From Phycisphaerales bacterium (lineage in GTDB: Bacteria > Planctomycetota > Phycisphaerae > UBA1845 > Fen-1342): DNA of 64,000 nucleotides. The position numbers and the translations under genes were made by a program. The stretch's first letter is position 1, and each line of letters begins with the position of its first letter. Below, piece by piece: positions 24,694 through 34,466 of this stretch. A model generated the notes under the pieces. The model was given only the letters and a program-made list of their open reading frames with translations, was not told where the DNA came from and searched no databases. The DNA is taken from positions 29,126-93,125 of the forward strand of contig JALHJL010000009.1 of assembly GCA_022839625.1 (NCBI GenBank), read 5' to 3'.

Positions 24694-25488
24694 TCAGTCG
24701 CTCATGAGATGCTCGTATTGACCGAGCACGGCATCGCGGAACGAGCTGCTGGCGCGGAACAGGGGCTCGTGCGGCAACAACTTGTCACGCGCGCGGACCG
24801 TCTGAAGCGTCTGGTCCGACAGCGCGGCGAGCAGCGCGCGGGCGTCGGCCTTGGCGTACAGGCTCTCCGAGTAGCCGAGCGTGACGACTGCCCAGCGCAC
24901 CTGTTCCGGCAGCGCGCCGATTTGCTCCTTGATCGTCTTCGTGGCGCGCTCGTCCGTCTTGGCGCGGCGCAGGCGCACAATCCACGGCTGCACCAGCTCG
25001 CCCGGACGGTCTATCATCGGACCCAGCAAGTCGTCGAACCGCTGGCGCGAGTTGTCCACGTCGACCCCAAACCACTCCAGGTAGACGCCGGTCAGGTAAT
25101 CCGCCACCGTCTGCTCCTGCGTGCGGTATTCCCCGACGTGTGCCACCGGGGCGGCACAGGGAACGGTGGCTGCGTCGTCAGACAGCAGCCGCGACAGCGA
25201 CAACAATGCGGCCACGTCGCCCTGCTGCTCCACGATGAAGATGCCGATGCCGCGCAGCCGCGCGTCGTCGCTGCGCAGGAGTCGATCGCGCTGCGCAACG
25301 GGGAGCGCGGCCAGCTCCCGCAGAACGCCGCGCTGCGCCGGATCGACGAGCGACCACTGGTTCGGGCGCGGCACGACCCGCACGTCCGCCACGGCGGCCG
25401 CCGGGTCATCCGCGCGGGCGGGCGCAAGCGCCGCCGTCAACACCGCGGCCAGACCTGCAAGGGATCGAATGAGGTGCGCCCTGCACAT
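24694..25488 (-). CDS. Exported protein of unknown function
   Basis: A 264-residue protein with a clear signal peptide (LAGLAAVLTAALAPARADD, cut near residue 26). The mature part is mostly helical (QRGVLRELAALPVAQRDRLL, DARALLAALSDQTL) with no motif I recognise and no membrane segment. It starts 9 bases after the transglutaminase-like gene with an AGGAG that overlaps that gene's stop, so the two are cotranscribed and may act together outside the cytoplasm. Confidence 0.7.
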   Translation of the reverse strand: MCRAHLIRSLAGLAAVLTAALAPARADDPAAAVADVRVVPRPNQWSLVDPAQRGVLRELAALPVAQRDRLLRSDDARLRGIGIFIVEQQGDVAALLSLSRLLSDDAATVPCAAPVAHVGEYRTQEQTVADYLTGVYLEWFGVDVDNSRQRFDDLLGPMIDRPGELVQPWIVRLRRAKTDERATKTIKEQIGALPEQVRWAVVTLGYSESLYAKADARALLAALSDQTLQTVRARDKLLPHEPLFRASSSFRDAVLGQYEHLMSD

Positions 25489-25497
25489 GTTGGGCTC

Positions 25498-27057
25498 CTA
25501 CTGGTTGAAATAGGTCTCGCGAAGTTCGGGCACGTCCTTGCGGACGCCGAGCCGCGTGGGCGACGTTTGCGCGATCCCGAAATACCCGGAGATCGCGCCC
25601 TGCTCCCACGCCAGGTTGGCCTCTTGCAGCGTGCCGGTGAACGGGCCGGCCCCGTAGGACGGGTCATAATACTTGAGGTTGATCTTCACGATGAAATGCC
25701 GGGCAAACCAGCTGGCCGGGTTCGGGTTGTCCTGTCCCGGAATGCCGAGCGCGTCAATGCAGGTCGGCTGCGGCCACGCCGAATAGTACCCGCAAGGATC
25801 GTTGAGCAAGTACGGATACGAGAGGCAAGGCGGCGGGTAAGTCAACAGGTAATTGTAGTTATTTACGATGAACCCCATCGCCGACGCGGGCGGGGAGCCG
25901 CAATCGAGCGGCAGCGTCGGGTACGACTGCGGCTCAATCGTAATGAATAGCGCGCCGCTCACGCCCTGCGTGCGCAGACACTGGATCATCAGGTCCGCCC
26001 ACCCGCCGCACTGCGAAGTGGTGTAGTAGACTAACGTGCTGGCCGTGTAGTACGTACACTGCGCGGCGCACAGCACGTCGCGGTAATACGCCAGCCGCTG
26101 GCCGTGCGCGTTGTAGACTTCGCGGTCGGCAAACTCGGCCCACACGGCGTCGATCAGGTCCTGTTGGTCGCTCTGGCCGTCGGCGGCCGCGGTGCCGATA
26201 TGGAAGTAGCTCTCCAGGCGGTCGCCGAGCGGCGCGGCGTAGGTGACGTACATGCGGCTGCTGCTCGTTCCCGCCGGGTAATACGTGACGCCGTCGAACG
26301 CCACCTCCCAGTCGACCGCGAAGCCGGCGTAGTAGCGAACCGTGTTGGGCAGCGGGAGGCTGGAGGTGAGCGTGCCGGGCACGGTGAGGAAGTTGCCGGA
26401 CAGCTCTCCGCTGCCCTCAAACACCAGGCCGTCCGGGCCGAACCCGCGGACCGGAATACCGCTGGCGTACAAGCCGCCGGGCGTCACGTAGAACTTGACG
26501 CTCGACAAGGCGACATCGGTGTCGCGGACGTAGGCCACCGGGTAATTGCGATCGCCGGGGTCTTCGACGTCGCCGTCGTAGTTCGCATCCAGCCACTGGG
26601 GGCTGCCGTAGCTGGAGCAGGGCGGGTTCGGGCAGTCGATCCTGACGGTGCGGGAGCCGGTGCCGCCATAGGCCACCGACTGAATCGCGGCCGACACGCA
26701 CTGGCTGCACTCCGTGTCGGCCCCCAGCCACTCGCCGCCGCCCCCGGCCGCCTGGCAGCCGGCCGCGGTGAGGTACAGGCACGAGAAGTCGTCGAAGCAG
26801 CAGGCACCCCAGGGCGAGGGTCCCGAGTAACCCAACTGGAACGCGGCGGCGTCCAGCAGGTCAACGTCCAGGTCGCCATCGCTGTCCAGGGCCGCCTCGC
26901 ACAGGGGACTCACCGGGAGTTCGGGCCCCGCCAGGCAGAAGGCGAGCTCCTCCAGAGTCGCCCGCTGTCCGCCTCCGTCCTCGTCCATGTCCGCGAGCGC
27001 GCCGCGCCCCGCCGCCAGTAACGCCACAGAAAGCGCCAATTTGCATGTGTTTCGCAC
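25498..27057 (-). CDS. Exported transglutaminase-like protein with dockerin-like loop
   Basis: A 519-residue secreted protein starting at GTG 27057 with AGAGGT in front. After the signal peptide (1-22) come a single calcium-loop-like segment (DSDGDLDVDLLDAAAF) and the cysteine motif GACCFDDFSC. A beta-rich middle region follows. A transglutaminase-like core then carries Cys350 in SQCGGWADLM, His454 in RHFIVKI and Asp465 in YYDPSYG, the Cys-His-Asp triad order of the family. Such folds act as peptidases, amidases or cross-linkers. There is no C-terminal DINPFV pair; the dockerin-like loop is N-terminal. The triad call is mine from motif order and needs a structure match. Confidence 0.68.
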   Translation of the reverse strand: MRNTCKLALSVALLAAGRGALADMDEDGGGQRATLEELAFCLAGPELPVSPLCEAALDSDGDLDVDLLDAAAFQLGYSGPSPWGACCFDDFSCLYLTAAGCQAAGGGGEWLGADTECSQCVSAAIQSVAYGGTGSRTVRIDCPNPPCSSYGSPQWLDANYDGDVEDPGDRNYPVAYVRDTDVALSSVKFYVTPGGLYASGIPVRGFGPDGLVFEGSGELSGNFLTVPGTLTSSLPLPNTVRYYAGFAVDWEVAFDGVTYYPAGTSSSRMYVTYAAPLGDRLESYFHIGTAAADGQSDQQDLIDAVWAEFADREVYNAHGQRLAYYRDVLCAAQCTYYTASTLVYYTTSQCGGWADLMIQCLRTQGVSGALFITIEPQSYPTLPLDCGSPPASAMGFIVNNYNYLLTYPPPCLSYPYLLNDPCGYYSAWPQPTCIDALGIPGQDNPNPASWFARHFIVKINLKYYDPSYGAGPFTGTLQEANLAWEQGAISGYFGIAQTSPTRLGVRKDVPELRETYFNQ

Positions 27058-27508
27058 GGTGACCTCTGCTTCCGGTACTGAGCTTCCTGCCAGCCTACCT
27101 GTCCGGGCAGACCCTGCTGTCCTGCCCGTCGCTCCTGGGATCGATCAGCTTGCGCCGTCGCCGACCCGGCCGGAACGCTCGGTGTTCGTTGCGAAGCAGG
27201 CGGGACCCGGCCGTCGTGCAGATCGGCCGGGTCGCTTCACGCCCCGGCGCTCGCCCATCCTGTCACCAGTGCATGATACGGGAACGCTCGCGCCTATACA
27301 AACAAAAGATATGTGACGTGAGCTGCGGCGGGGTGCTTTCTCAGCGACGCCGCGTCATGGATAACGTGGGCGTTGCGGCAGGTGGCCGTCGGATCCGCGG
27401 CCGCAGAAGCGCGATCCAGGCAGCCGCGTGGTGCGGCCTCGCGTCCTGCCTGGTGCTCGGATAAGATGGTCGTGGTGCGGCAGCTCGCTGACGGGCGTGA
27501 GAAGAGTG
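27058..27508. other. Intergenic region, divergent genes
   Basis: These 450 bases separate a minus-strand secreted protein from a plus-strand membrane protein, so they should hold both promoters. I find no convincing -35/-10 pair, RNA gene or repeat. The patch around 27290-27315 is locally AT-rich. Confidence 0.4.
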
Positions 27509-28348
27509 ATGGGGCTCAGAACGATGCGCAAACGCCGGCACTCCGATCCGGTGGCCGCGGACAAGCGTGTAGTGGCCGCCAAGTACTGCGTCGAGTGCGG
27601 CACCAATCTGCGCGGGCATTCCGTCGAAGGGCGTTGTCCCACGTGCCGACATCCCATTTATGACTCGGTGTACGGAGGGTATCTGGTCGACGCCTCGCCG
27701 CGCGAGCCACGCCGGCTCCACGAGATGTCGAACATCGTGTACTACCCGGCGCTGTTCCTCGGCGGCCTGACGGCCATCATGATTCTCGCCGAGTTGACGT
27801 CGGTGTCCACGTTCGCGGAGGGCGTGAAGTCGGTGTTTAACGCGGGCCTCTTCGGCGCCACGCTCAGCCTGCTCGTGGCCCTGGTGGGAATCGCCGTGTT
27901 CACCGGCCGGCATTCCGCGGCGTACTACCGGGCGCGGTACGTGAACGCGCGTTTCGTGCTCCGCGCCGGGGCGTTCCTCGTCGTCGCGCTCGTCGGCGTA
28001 GTGCTCATGCTCTACTTCGGCGGTCATTTCGCCCGAGCGTTGCTCCAGGTCGGCCTGGCGGCCGGTCCGGCCGCGGTCTTCCTGCAACGGTTGAGCATCA
28101 TGATGCGCCGCGTCCCGAACAAGAAGCTTGCCACCTTCGCCAACCTGGCGCTGGCCTTGACCTGTGCCCTGGCAGCGGCCGCGTTCGCGATCCTGGCACT
28201 TCAACCGTACGCCCTGGAAGGCTCCGATCTGGCTGGGTTCCTGGTGGCGCTGACGTTCGTCGCCGACGTGGGCGGGATTGGCCTGGGGATTGCCGCTCTG
28301 CGTCTGCTGCTGCTGGCCCGACGGACGTTGCGGGCGATTTGTCACTGA
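27509..28348 (+). CDS. Zinc-ribbon multi-pass membrane protein
   Basis: A 279-residue protein. A short cytosolic N-terminus holds a zinc ribbon with CVECGTNLRGH and CPTCRHP (four Cys in two CxxC pairs). Six or so hydrophobic helices follow from about residue 85 (ALFLGGLTAIMILAEL, LVALVGIAVF, FLVVALVGVVLMLYF and others). Similar ribbon-plus-membrane proteins are common in planctomycetes and lack a known role. ATG 27509 has GAGAAGAG upstream; ATG 27524 is an alternative. Confidence 0.7.
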   Translation: MGLRTMRKRRHSDPVAADKRVVAAKYCVECGTNLRGHSVEGRCPTCRHPIYDSVYGGYLVDASPREPRRLHEMSNIVYYPALFLGGLTAIMILAELTSVSTFAEGVKSVFNAGLFGATLSLLVALVGIAVFTGRHSAAYYRARYVNARFVLRAGAFLVVALVGVVLMLYFGGHFARALLQVGLAAGPAAVFLQRLSIMMRRVPNKKLATFANLALALTCALAAAAFAILALQPYALEGSDLAGFLVALTFVADVGGIGLGIAALRLLLLARRTLRAICH

Positions 28349-28829
28349 GTGTGGCTATCAGGGAGATCACCCATCAAGACCACCGGCGCGGGCCCGAGTG
28401 CCTTCGTTTGACAGCCAGATACGGCTGCCCCACGCCAGGGTGTGTCGGGTGCATTGAGCGGCGAACGCAGCCTCCAGCTCGACGACGACGCCCGAGTTCG
28501 GGGTCGGGCGGGAGGGCGCGCGTGGAAGCCCTATAACTTCGGCGCGCATGGGAACTTGGACGGCCTGTGGCACGCGGGGCCGCGAGAGGCTGTGAGCAGG
28601 GGGGGCAGGACCTCCACGGCACGAATGGGGCTGGCAAAAGGCACGACCGGGCGAAGTTGCCCTCGCGGAATCGACGGGGAACTGCTATAGTAATACCTGG
28701 TGCTCGAAGCGGCCCCGGGCTGAGCCGGGTGCCGCAGTTTGGTCGGCGACCGGCCGCCGACGCAACGCGCCCCAGACATTCCGTGGGGCGCGTCGCGTCC
28801 TCGGCCTGTAAAGCTGAGGAAAGGTCCCC
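28349..28829. other. Intergenic region before rnc
   Basis: About 480 bases with no supported gene. It has a TATAGT at 28686-28691 that could be a -10 box with a poor -35 partner, and a strong hairpin near the rnc start, listed separately. I looked for an RNase P or tmRNA-like core and did not find one. Confidence 0.4.
28759..28799 (+). promoter_or_regulatory. Long hairpin in the rnc leader
   Basis: GACGC (28759-28763) pairs with GCGTC (28795-28799), and CGCGCCCCA (28766-28774) pairs with TGGGGCGCG (28784-28792). This gives 14 base pairs interrupted by a 2x2 internal loop and capped by 9 bases. It ends 30 bases before the rnc ATG. In Escherichia coli, RNase III cleaves a stem in its own leader to limit its synthesis, so the position is suggestive. 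Confidence 0.5.
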
Positions 28830-29549
28830 ATGCCGCGCCCAGCGATTCTGCATACCTGTCAGGAATCCATCGGTTACTGCTTTCAGGATGTGGCCCTGCT
28901 CAAGCTCGCGCTGCATCACGCCTCGTCGGCCAACCATCGGCGCGAGAGCAATGAGCGTATGGAATTCCTGGGCGACGCCGTACTCGGACTGATCGTCTGC
29001 CAGGCCCTCTACGAGCGGTTGCCCGACGCGCTCGAGGGCGACATGACCAAGATCAAGTCGGCGGTCGTGTCGCGCCGTGCGTGCGCCCGGGTCGCGCAAC
29101 GCTTGCGGCTCACGGAGGGCCTCGTCCTGGGCCAGGGGATGGACAACGGGGAGCTGCTGCCCAGCTCGCTGGCGGCGGGGACGCTTGAGGCGGTCATCGC
29201 GGCAATCTACCTGGACGGCGGACTGGAGGCCGCGCGCCAGTTCGTGCTGCGACACATGGAGGACGAGCTGAACGCCGCGATCGCCTCCCAGCACCAGTTC
29301 AACTTCAAGTCCCACTTGCAGCAGTGGGCGCAACGCCACGCGAACGCCACCCCATTCTACGAGCTGTTGGACGAGAAGGGTCCCGACCACGCCAAGTGCT
29401 TCGAGGTCGCGGTCGCCGTCGGCGGCCGGCAGTTCCCCAGCGCGTGGGGGCCGAACAAGAAGGAAGCGGAGCAGAAGGCCGCCCGGCTGGCGTTGATCAC
29501 GGTGGGGGAGCTGCCCGAGGGACCGTTCGAAGAGACGGCGACCTGCTGA
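28830..29549 (+). CDS. rnc: Ribonuclease III
   Basis: RNase III cuts double-stranded RNA in rRNA and mRNA processing. The 239-residue protein has the signature NERMEFLGDAVLG (residues 41-53) with acidic catalytic residues. The second acidic site is in GTLEAVIAAIYLDGG, and a C-terminal double-stranded RNA-binding domain lies at about 158-230 (FKSHLQQWAQ, FEVAVAVGG, NKKEAEQKAARLAL). Length is normal. AGGAAAGG precedes the ATG. It appears monocistronic. Confidence 0.96.
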   Translation: MPRPAILHTCQESIGYCFQDVALLKLALHHASSANHRRESNERMEFLGDAVLGLIVCQALYERLPDALEGDMTKIKSAVVSRRACARVAQRLRLTEGLVLGQGMDNGELLPSSLAAGTLEAVIAAIYLDGGLEAARQFVLRHMEDELNAAIASQHQFNFKSHLQQWAQRHANATPFYELLDEKGPDHAKCFEVAVAVGGRQFPSAWGPNKKEAEQKAARLALITVGELPEGPFEETATC

Positions 29550-29596
29550 GAGTCGCAGGGGGAGGAGCTTCGATTCGGCCGCCGGCGCAAAAAAGT

Positions 29597-29628
29597 GGGT
29601 GGCGGCTGTCGTTCACAGCCGACCACCC
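29597..29628. terminator. Stem-loop downstream of rnc
   Basis: GGGTGG-C-GGCTGT pairs with ACAGCC-GA-CCACCC, giving 12 base pairs around a 5-base loop with one small bulge. On the plus strand it follows rnc by 48 bases but lacks a T-run. The A6 tract at 29589-29594 would be a T6 tract if read on the minus strand, so it looks like a terminator facing left. Its direction is therefore uncertain. Confidence 0.5.
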
Positions 29629-29885
29629 GGTTCAGACCCGCCGGCAGCGCCCCAACCCATCAGCGACTTCGGGCCGCTTCGCAGTGCGCTGCCCGCCGCG
29701 GTTCCGGTGAAGTGTAGAAATTGTCTGCCGTAGGGGGCAACAAAACCTGATTTTGCACAGGGCCGGGACGGCGGAACATTGCCGTCGGCGGTCCCGCGCC
29801 CCGGCACGCCGTTGCCCGGCTGCTCCGGCCGCCGCATCCATTTCTACCGCAGGGTGCGGTGCTTTCCCGGTCCTTCGCGCGGCAG

Positions 29886-29915
29886 TTGACCGCCGGGCAC
29901 GCACCGTCGTATATT
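29886..29915 (+). promoter_or_regulatory. Sigma-70-type promoter of the ABC ATPase gene
   Basis: TTGACC at 29886-29891 and TATATT at 29910-29915 are separated by 18 bases. Transcription would begin near 29922, giving a leader of about 50 bases before the ATG at 29974. Confidence 0.6.
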
Positions 29916-29973
29916 CGCCTCGCGCAGATGCTCTGCGGCATACCTTTTTCGGCTCTGGCACAGTGAGAGGGCG

Positions 29974-31161
<1,188 letters not shown>

Positions 31162-31208
31162 GGCGGCCTGCCCGCGAACCCGACGACGGCCCCGCCGGCC
31201 GCGAGTTG

Positions 31209-31237
31209 TTGCACGTTCGAGCGGGGTGATTTAGTGT
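31209..31237 (+). promoter_or_regulatory. Possible promoter of the class IV aminotransferase operon
   Basis: TTGCAC (31209-31214) and TAGTGT (31232-31237) lie 17 bases apart, about 100 bases before the likely ATG at 31335. Confidence 0.4.
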
Positions 31238-31334
31238 CAGGTCATTGCACTGTGTGTCGTGATGCCGCGCGGCGCGCGCCGGACGTCCCGTCGTGGATGT
31301 GACCGACGGCGTCGCGAGCCAGGACGTCAACTGG

Positions 31335-32222
31335 ATGAGCGCGGTTGGAGGCACGCCCTTGCGGCACTGGGTCAGTCTGAACGGAACGCTGCTGCCCGCG
31401 GAGGAGGCGCGCGTCAGCGTCTTCGACTCCGGCTTCATGCAGGGCATCGGCCTGTTCGAGACGATGCGCGCCTACCAGGGCCGCGTCTTCCGCCTCGTGC
31501 CGCACCTGGAGCGCTTGATCCGGTCGGCCCGCGACCTGGGCTGGACCGTTGTTCCGACTGACGATGAGCTGGCCGCGAACGTGCGGCAAGCCCTCGCGCC
31601 GCTGGCCGGCGCCGACGCCCGCGTGCGGCTGACCGTGACGACCGGCTCGCTGCACGCCGACGCCGCGGACACCCCCAAGCTGACGATCGTTGCGACGGCG
31701 GCTCCGGGGGAGAAGTACCCGGACGAGTGCTACACGCGCGGCGTGACCGCGGTCGTCTCCGACTGCCGTCAGAGCCGCAGCGACCCGACCGCGGGGCACA
31801 AGACAACCAGCTACTTCGCCCGCCTGGCGTCGCTCCGGGTGGCGCACCAGCAATCGGCTTTCGAGGCCCTGTGGCTCACGCCCGAAGGGCATGTCGCGGA
31901 GGGGGCGATCAGCAATGTCTTCGCCGTCCGTGACGAATGCTTGATGACGCCGCCGACGGACACGCCCGTTCTTCCGGGCATCACGCGGGCGGCGGTGATC
32001 GAGTTGGCCGTCGAGCAGGACATCCCCGTCCGCGAGCACGTGTTGACGCTCGACGACCTGCTGGCGTCCGAGGAGGTCTTCCTGACCAACAGCATGATGG
32101 AACTGGTGCCGGTCGTCCGGATCGGGCGCACTGCGATCGGCAACGAAAAGCCGGGGGAGGTCACACGTAAGCTGGCGATCGCGTACGGTGAGTTGATCGA
32201 CCGGGAGCTGGACAATGAATGA
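31335..32222 (+). CDS. Class IV PLP aminotransferase (PabC/IlvE type)
   Basis: A 295-residue fold-type IV PLP enzyme. It carries VFDSGFMQGIGLFETMRAY near the N-terminus, a lysine in GHKTTSYFARL, EGAISNVFAV and LPGITRAAVIEL. These are the landmarks shared by 4-amino-4-deoxychorismate lyase (PabC, folate synthesis), branched-chain aminotransferase and D-amino acid transferase. PabC is my preferred reading because of size and the GLFETMR stretch, but it is not certain. ATG 31335 is favoured; GTG 31293 would add 14 residues. The stop overlaps the NIF3 start by 8 bases. Confidence 0.85.
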   Translation: MSAVGGTPLRHWVSLNGTLLPAEEARVSVFDSGFMQGIGLFETMRAYQGRVFRLVPHLERLIRSARDLGWTVVPTDDELAANVRQALAPLAGADARVRLTVTTGSLHADAADTPKLTIVATAAPGEKYPDECYTRGVTAVVSDCRQSRSDPTAGHKTTSYFARLASLRVAHQQSAFEALWLTPEGHVAEGAISNVFAVRDECLMTPPTDTPVLPGITRAAVIELAVEQDIPVREHVLTLDDLLASEEVFLTNSMMELVPVVRIGRTAIGNEKPGEVTRKLAIAYGELIDRELDNE

Positions 32223-33339
32223 GCCGCGCGTAGCGGACCTGCTCGTAGCGCTGGATGCGCTGGCGCCGTTCCGGTGTGCCGCCGACTGGGACAACGTCGG
32301 GCTATTGGCCGGGCGCCCGCAGTGGCCCGCGCGGCGGGGCCTGCTGGCGATCGACCTGACGGACGCGGTGGCGCGCGAAGCGCTTCGCAAGCGGGCGGAT
32401 GTGCTCGTGCTCTACCATCCGCCGATCTTCAAGGGTATCCGGGCCGTCACGCCCGAGGCGGCCGGTCCGACGACGTTGCTGCCGGACCTGTTGGCGGCGA
32501 AGGTCTCGGTCGTCGCGCTGCACACCGCCCTCGATGCGGCGGTGGGGGGCACGAACGACGTGCTCCTGGACGTCTTCCGGCCGGCCAGGCGCTTCCCCCT
32601 GGAGCCGCTGGTGCACGAGGACCGGCAGTACAAGCTCGTCGTCTTCGCGCCGCCGCGCGAGGTGGAGCGGTTGCGGCGGTCCTTGTCGGCCGCGGGAGCG
32701 GGACGGATCGGGCACTATTCCGAATGCAGCTTCGAGTTGCCAGGGCGCGGGTCCTTTCGCGGCGACGAGACCACGCAACCGACGATCGGCCGCAAGCAGG
32801 CGCTGGAGCACGTGGACGAGGTGCGGTTGGAGATGGTGTTGCCACGCGCCCGCCTGGGGCCGGCCGTACGCGCCTTGTATGCCGCGCATTCGTATGAAGA
32901 GCCGGCGTTCGACATTTACCCGTTGCACGAGGCCGCCGGCCGCGGCGCGGTCGGACCTGGCCGGGTTGGCGTGCTGCGGCGACGGGAGCGCGGCACGGAG
33001 CTGCTTGCCCGTCTGCGCCGGCGCGTAGACCTCTCGTGTGCGCTGGTCGTCGGGAGCTTGCAGCGCAGGTTCCGCTCCGTGACCGCGGCGGCCGGGGCGT
33101 TCGGGATTCAGGCATTTCGCGACCCGGAGTCGTTGGTTCTGACGGGCGAGTTCAAGCACCACGACGCGCTGGAGCTTCAGCGCCGTGGCGTCACGGCCGT
33201 TCACCTGGGACACTACGCGAGCGAGCGCCCCGTGTTGGACTGGCTACGGGGCTGGTTGCGAGAATCGCTGCCCGCGACGCGGTTGGCGGTCGCCGTTGCC
33301 GACCACGCGCCGTTCGCGCCGCTTCGATCACGGGCATGA
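32215..33339 (+). CDS. NIF3/DUF34-family metal-binding protein
   Basis: A 374-residue member of the NIF3 (YbgI/DUF34) family, often annotated as GTP cyclohydrolase 1 type 2. Metal-site motifs are WDNVGLLAG, VLYHPPIFKG, ALHTALDAAVGGTND near the N-terminal half, and LTGEFKHHDAL near the end. An inserted PII-like middle domain (about residues 125-270) gives the longer bacterial form. The true function is unsettled; the family has been linked to metal insertion and stress. It overlaps the aminotransferase gene, so the two are coupled. Confidence 0.9.
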   Translation: MNEPRVADLLVALDALAPFRCAADWDNVGLLAGRPQWPARRGLLAIDLTDAVAREALRKRADVLVLYHPPIFKGIRAVTPEAAGPTTLLPDLLAAKVSVVALHTALDAAVGGTNDVLLDVFRPARRFPLEPLVHEDRQYKLVVFAPPREVERLRRSLSAAGAGRIGHYSECSFELPGRGSFRGDETTQPTIGRKQALEHVDEVRLEMVLPRARLGPAVRALYAAHSYEEPAFDIYPLHEAAGRGAVGPGRVGVLRRRERGTELLARLRRRVDLSCALVVGSLQRRFRSVTAAAGAFGIQAFRDPESLVLTGEFKHHDALELQRRGVTAVHLGHYASERPVLDWLRGWLRESLPATRLAVAVADHAPFAPLRSRA

Positions 33340-33416
33340 ACCAGCCGACGGAGCGAGGTCGCCGGGCTTGTGGCCCGGGGCGACGGTGACGGCCGGTACG
33401 CTGATGGAGGCGAGGA

Positions 33417-34403
33417 ATGCAGATGTCCTGGGTGCGGCTCAAGGCGGCGGGGGCGATGGCGGCGATCATGGTGGTTCTGCTCGGCGCCGGGTTGCCGGCG
33501 GCCCGGGCGCAGGACGGGGACGCCGTGGTAATCGTGAATGGACAACCGATTTCCCGCACCCGCATGGTCGAGCTGCTCATGGAAGCACGCGGCCTGGAGC
33601 TCATGCAGCAGCTCATCGTGCTCGAGCTGGCCAAGGAGGAGACGCGGCGGCTCAAGCTCCGCGTGACCGCGGACGACGTGCAGGGGGAGTATGAGCGGGC
33701 ATTGGCGCGGATCGCCCCCACCGTGGATGCGCAGGGGCAGTCTCTGACCGCCGAGGAGCGGCAGAAGGCGTTGGAAATCCTGCTCCAGGAGAAGGGCCTG
33801 TCCTTGACCGAGTTCAAGATCGGCATGGAGCGCAACGCCCACCTGCGGAAAGCGGTGGAACGGGAGTTCCAGATCGACGACGCCACGCTGCGGGAGGAAT
33901 TCGCCCGCCTGTACGGCGAAAAGGCCGAGGTCCGGCACATTCAGGTCGGCGACGTGAGCGGTCTGCACGAGGCGCTCAACCGGCTCGACAAGAACAATGA
34001 CTTCGCCGACGTGGCCCGCGCTGTCAGCCAGAACCCGGACACCGCACCGAACGGCGGGCTCCTGCCGCCGTTCGCGTTCAACGACGAAACGCTGGCGCCC
34101 GTGCTGCGCGAGGCGGCGTTCTCGATGAAGCCCGGCGAGGTTTCCAAGCCCATTCACGTAGGGGCCTGGTGGCACATCCTGAAGCTCGAGCGGCGCCTCC
34201 CCTCCCCCGATGTCCGCTTCGAGGACGTGCGGGAGCAGGTCGAGCGGTCCTTGCAGGACCGCGTGATTCCGCAGCAGATGAACCGCCTGATCACCACGCT
34301 GTATCAGAAGGCCGACGTGAAGGTGCTCGACACGGCACTCCGAAAGAAGTACGCGCAGTTCGTCAAGGAGAGCCTGCCCATGCAGCCGGTTGTCGGGCCG
34401 TAG
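33417..34403 (+). CDS. PpiC/SurA-like peptidyl-prolyl isomerase
   Basis: An exported foldase of 328 residues. A signal peptide (AAIMVVLLGAGLPAARAQ) is followed by a SurA-like N-terminal helical region beginning VVIVNGQPISRTRMVELL, then a rotamase (parvulin) domain around 175-270 (EVRHIQVGD, SQNPDTAPNGGLL, FSMKPGEVSKPIHV). It acts in the periplasm on unfolded outer-membrane proteins, complementing the Skp-like chaperone elsewhere in the window. GGAGG 6 bases before ATG 33417 supports this start; ATG 33423 is also possible. It is the third gene after the class IV aminotransferase. Confidence 0.88.
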   Translation: MQMSWVRLKAAGAMAAIMVVLLGAGLPAARAQDGDAVVIVNGQPISRTRMVELLMEARGLELMQQLIVLELAKEETRRLKLRVTADDVQGEYERALARIAPTVDAQGQSLTAEERQKALEILLQEKGLSLTEFKIGMERNAHLRKAVEREFQIDDATLREEFARLYGEKAEVRHIQVGDVSGLHEALNRLDKNNDFADVARAVSQNPDTAPNGGLLPPFAFNDETLAPVLREAAFSMKPGEVSKPIHVGAWWHILKLERRLPSPDVRFEDVREQVERSLQDRVIPQQMNRLITTLYQKADVKVLDTALRKKYAQFVKESLPMQPVVGP

Positions 34404-34466
34404 CAGTCCGCCGCGCGACAAGTCCGCCGAGTTGTCCGACGTCGCACATGCCCGCCGTTTTGCGCC

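Larger units (their letters stand above)
29550..29973. other. Intergenic region between rnc and the ABC ATPase gene
   Basis: About 424 bases without a gene. It contains a strong stem-loop at 29597-29628 and a good sigma-70-type promoter at 29886-29915, each listed separately. Between them nothing recognisable was seen. Confidence 0.5.

Noticed and set aside
28349..28829. Structured RNA gene (RNase P, tmRNA or 6S)
   Set aside because: The gap before rnc is GC-rich and can fold, but no conserved core sequence of these RNAs was recognisable.
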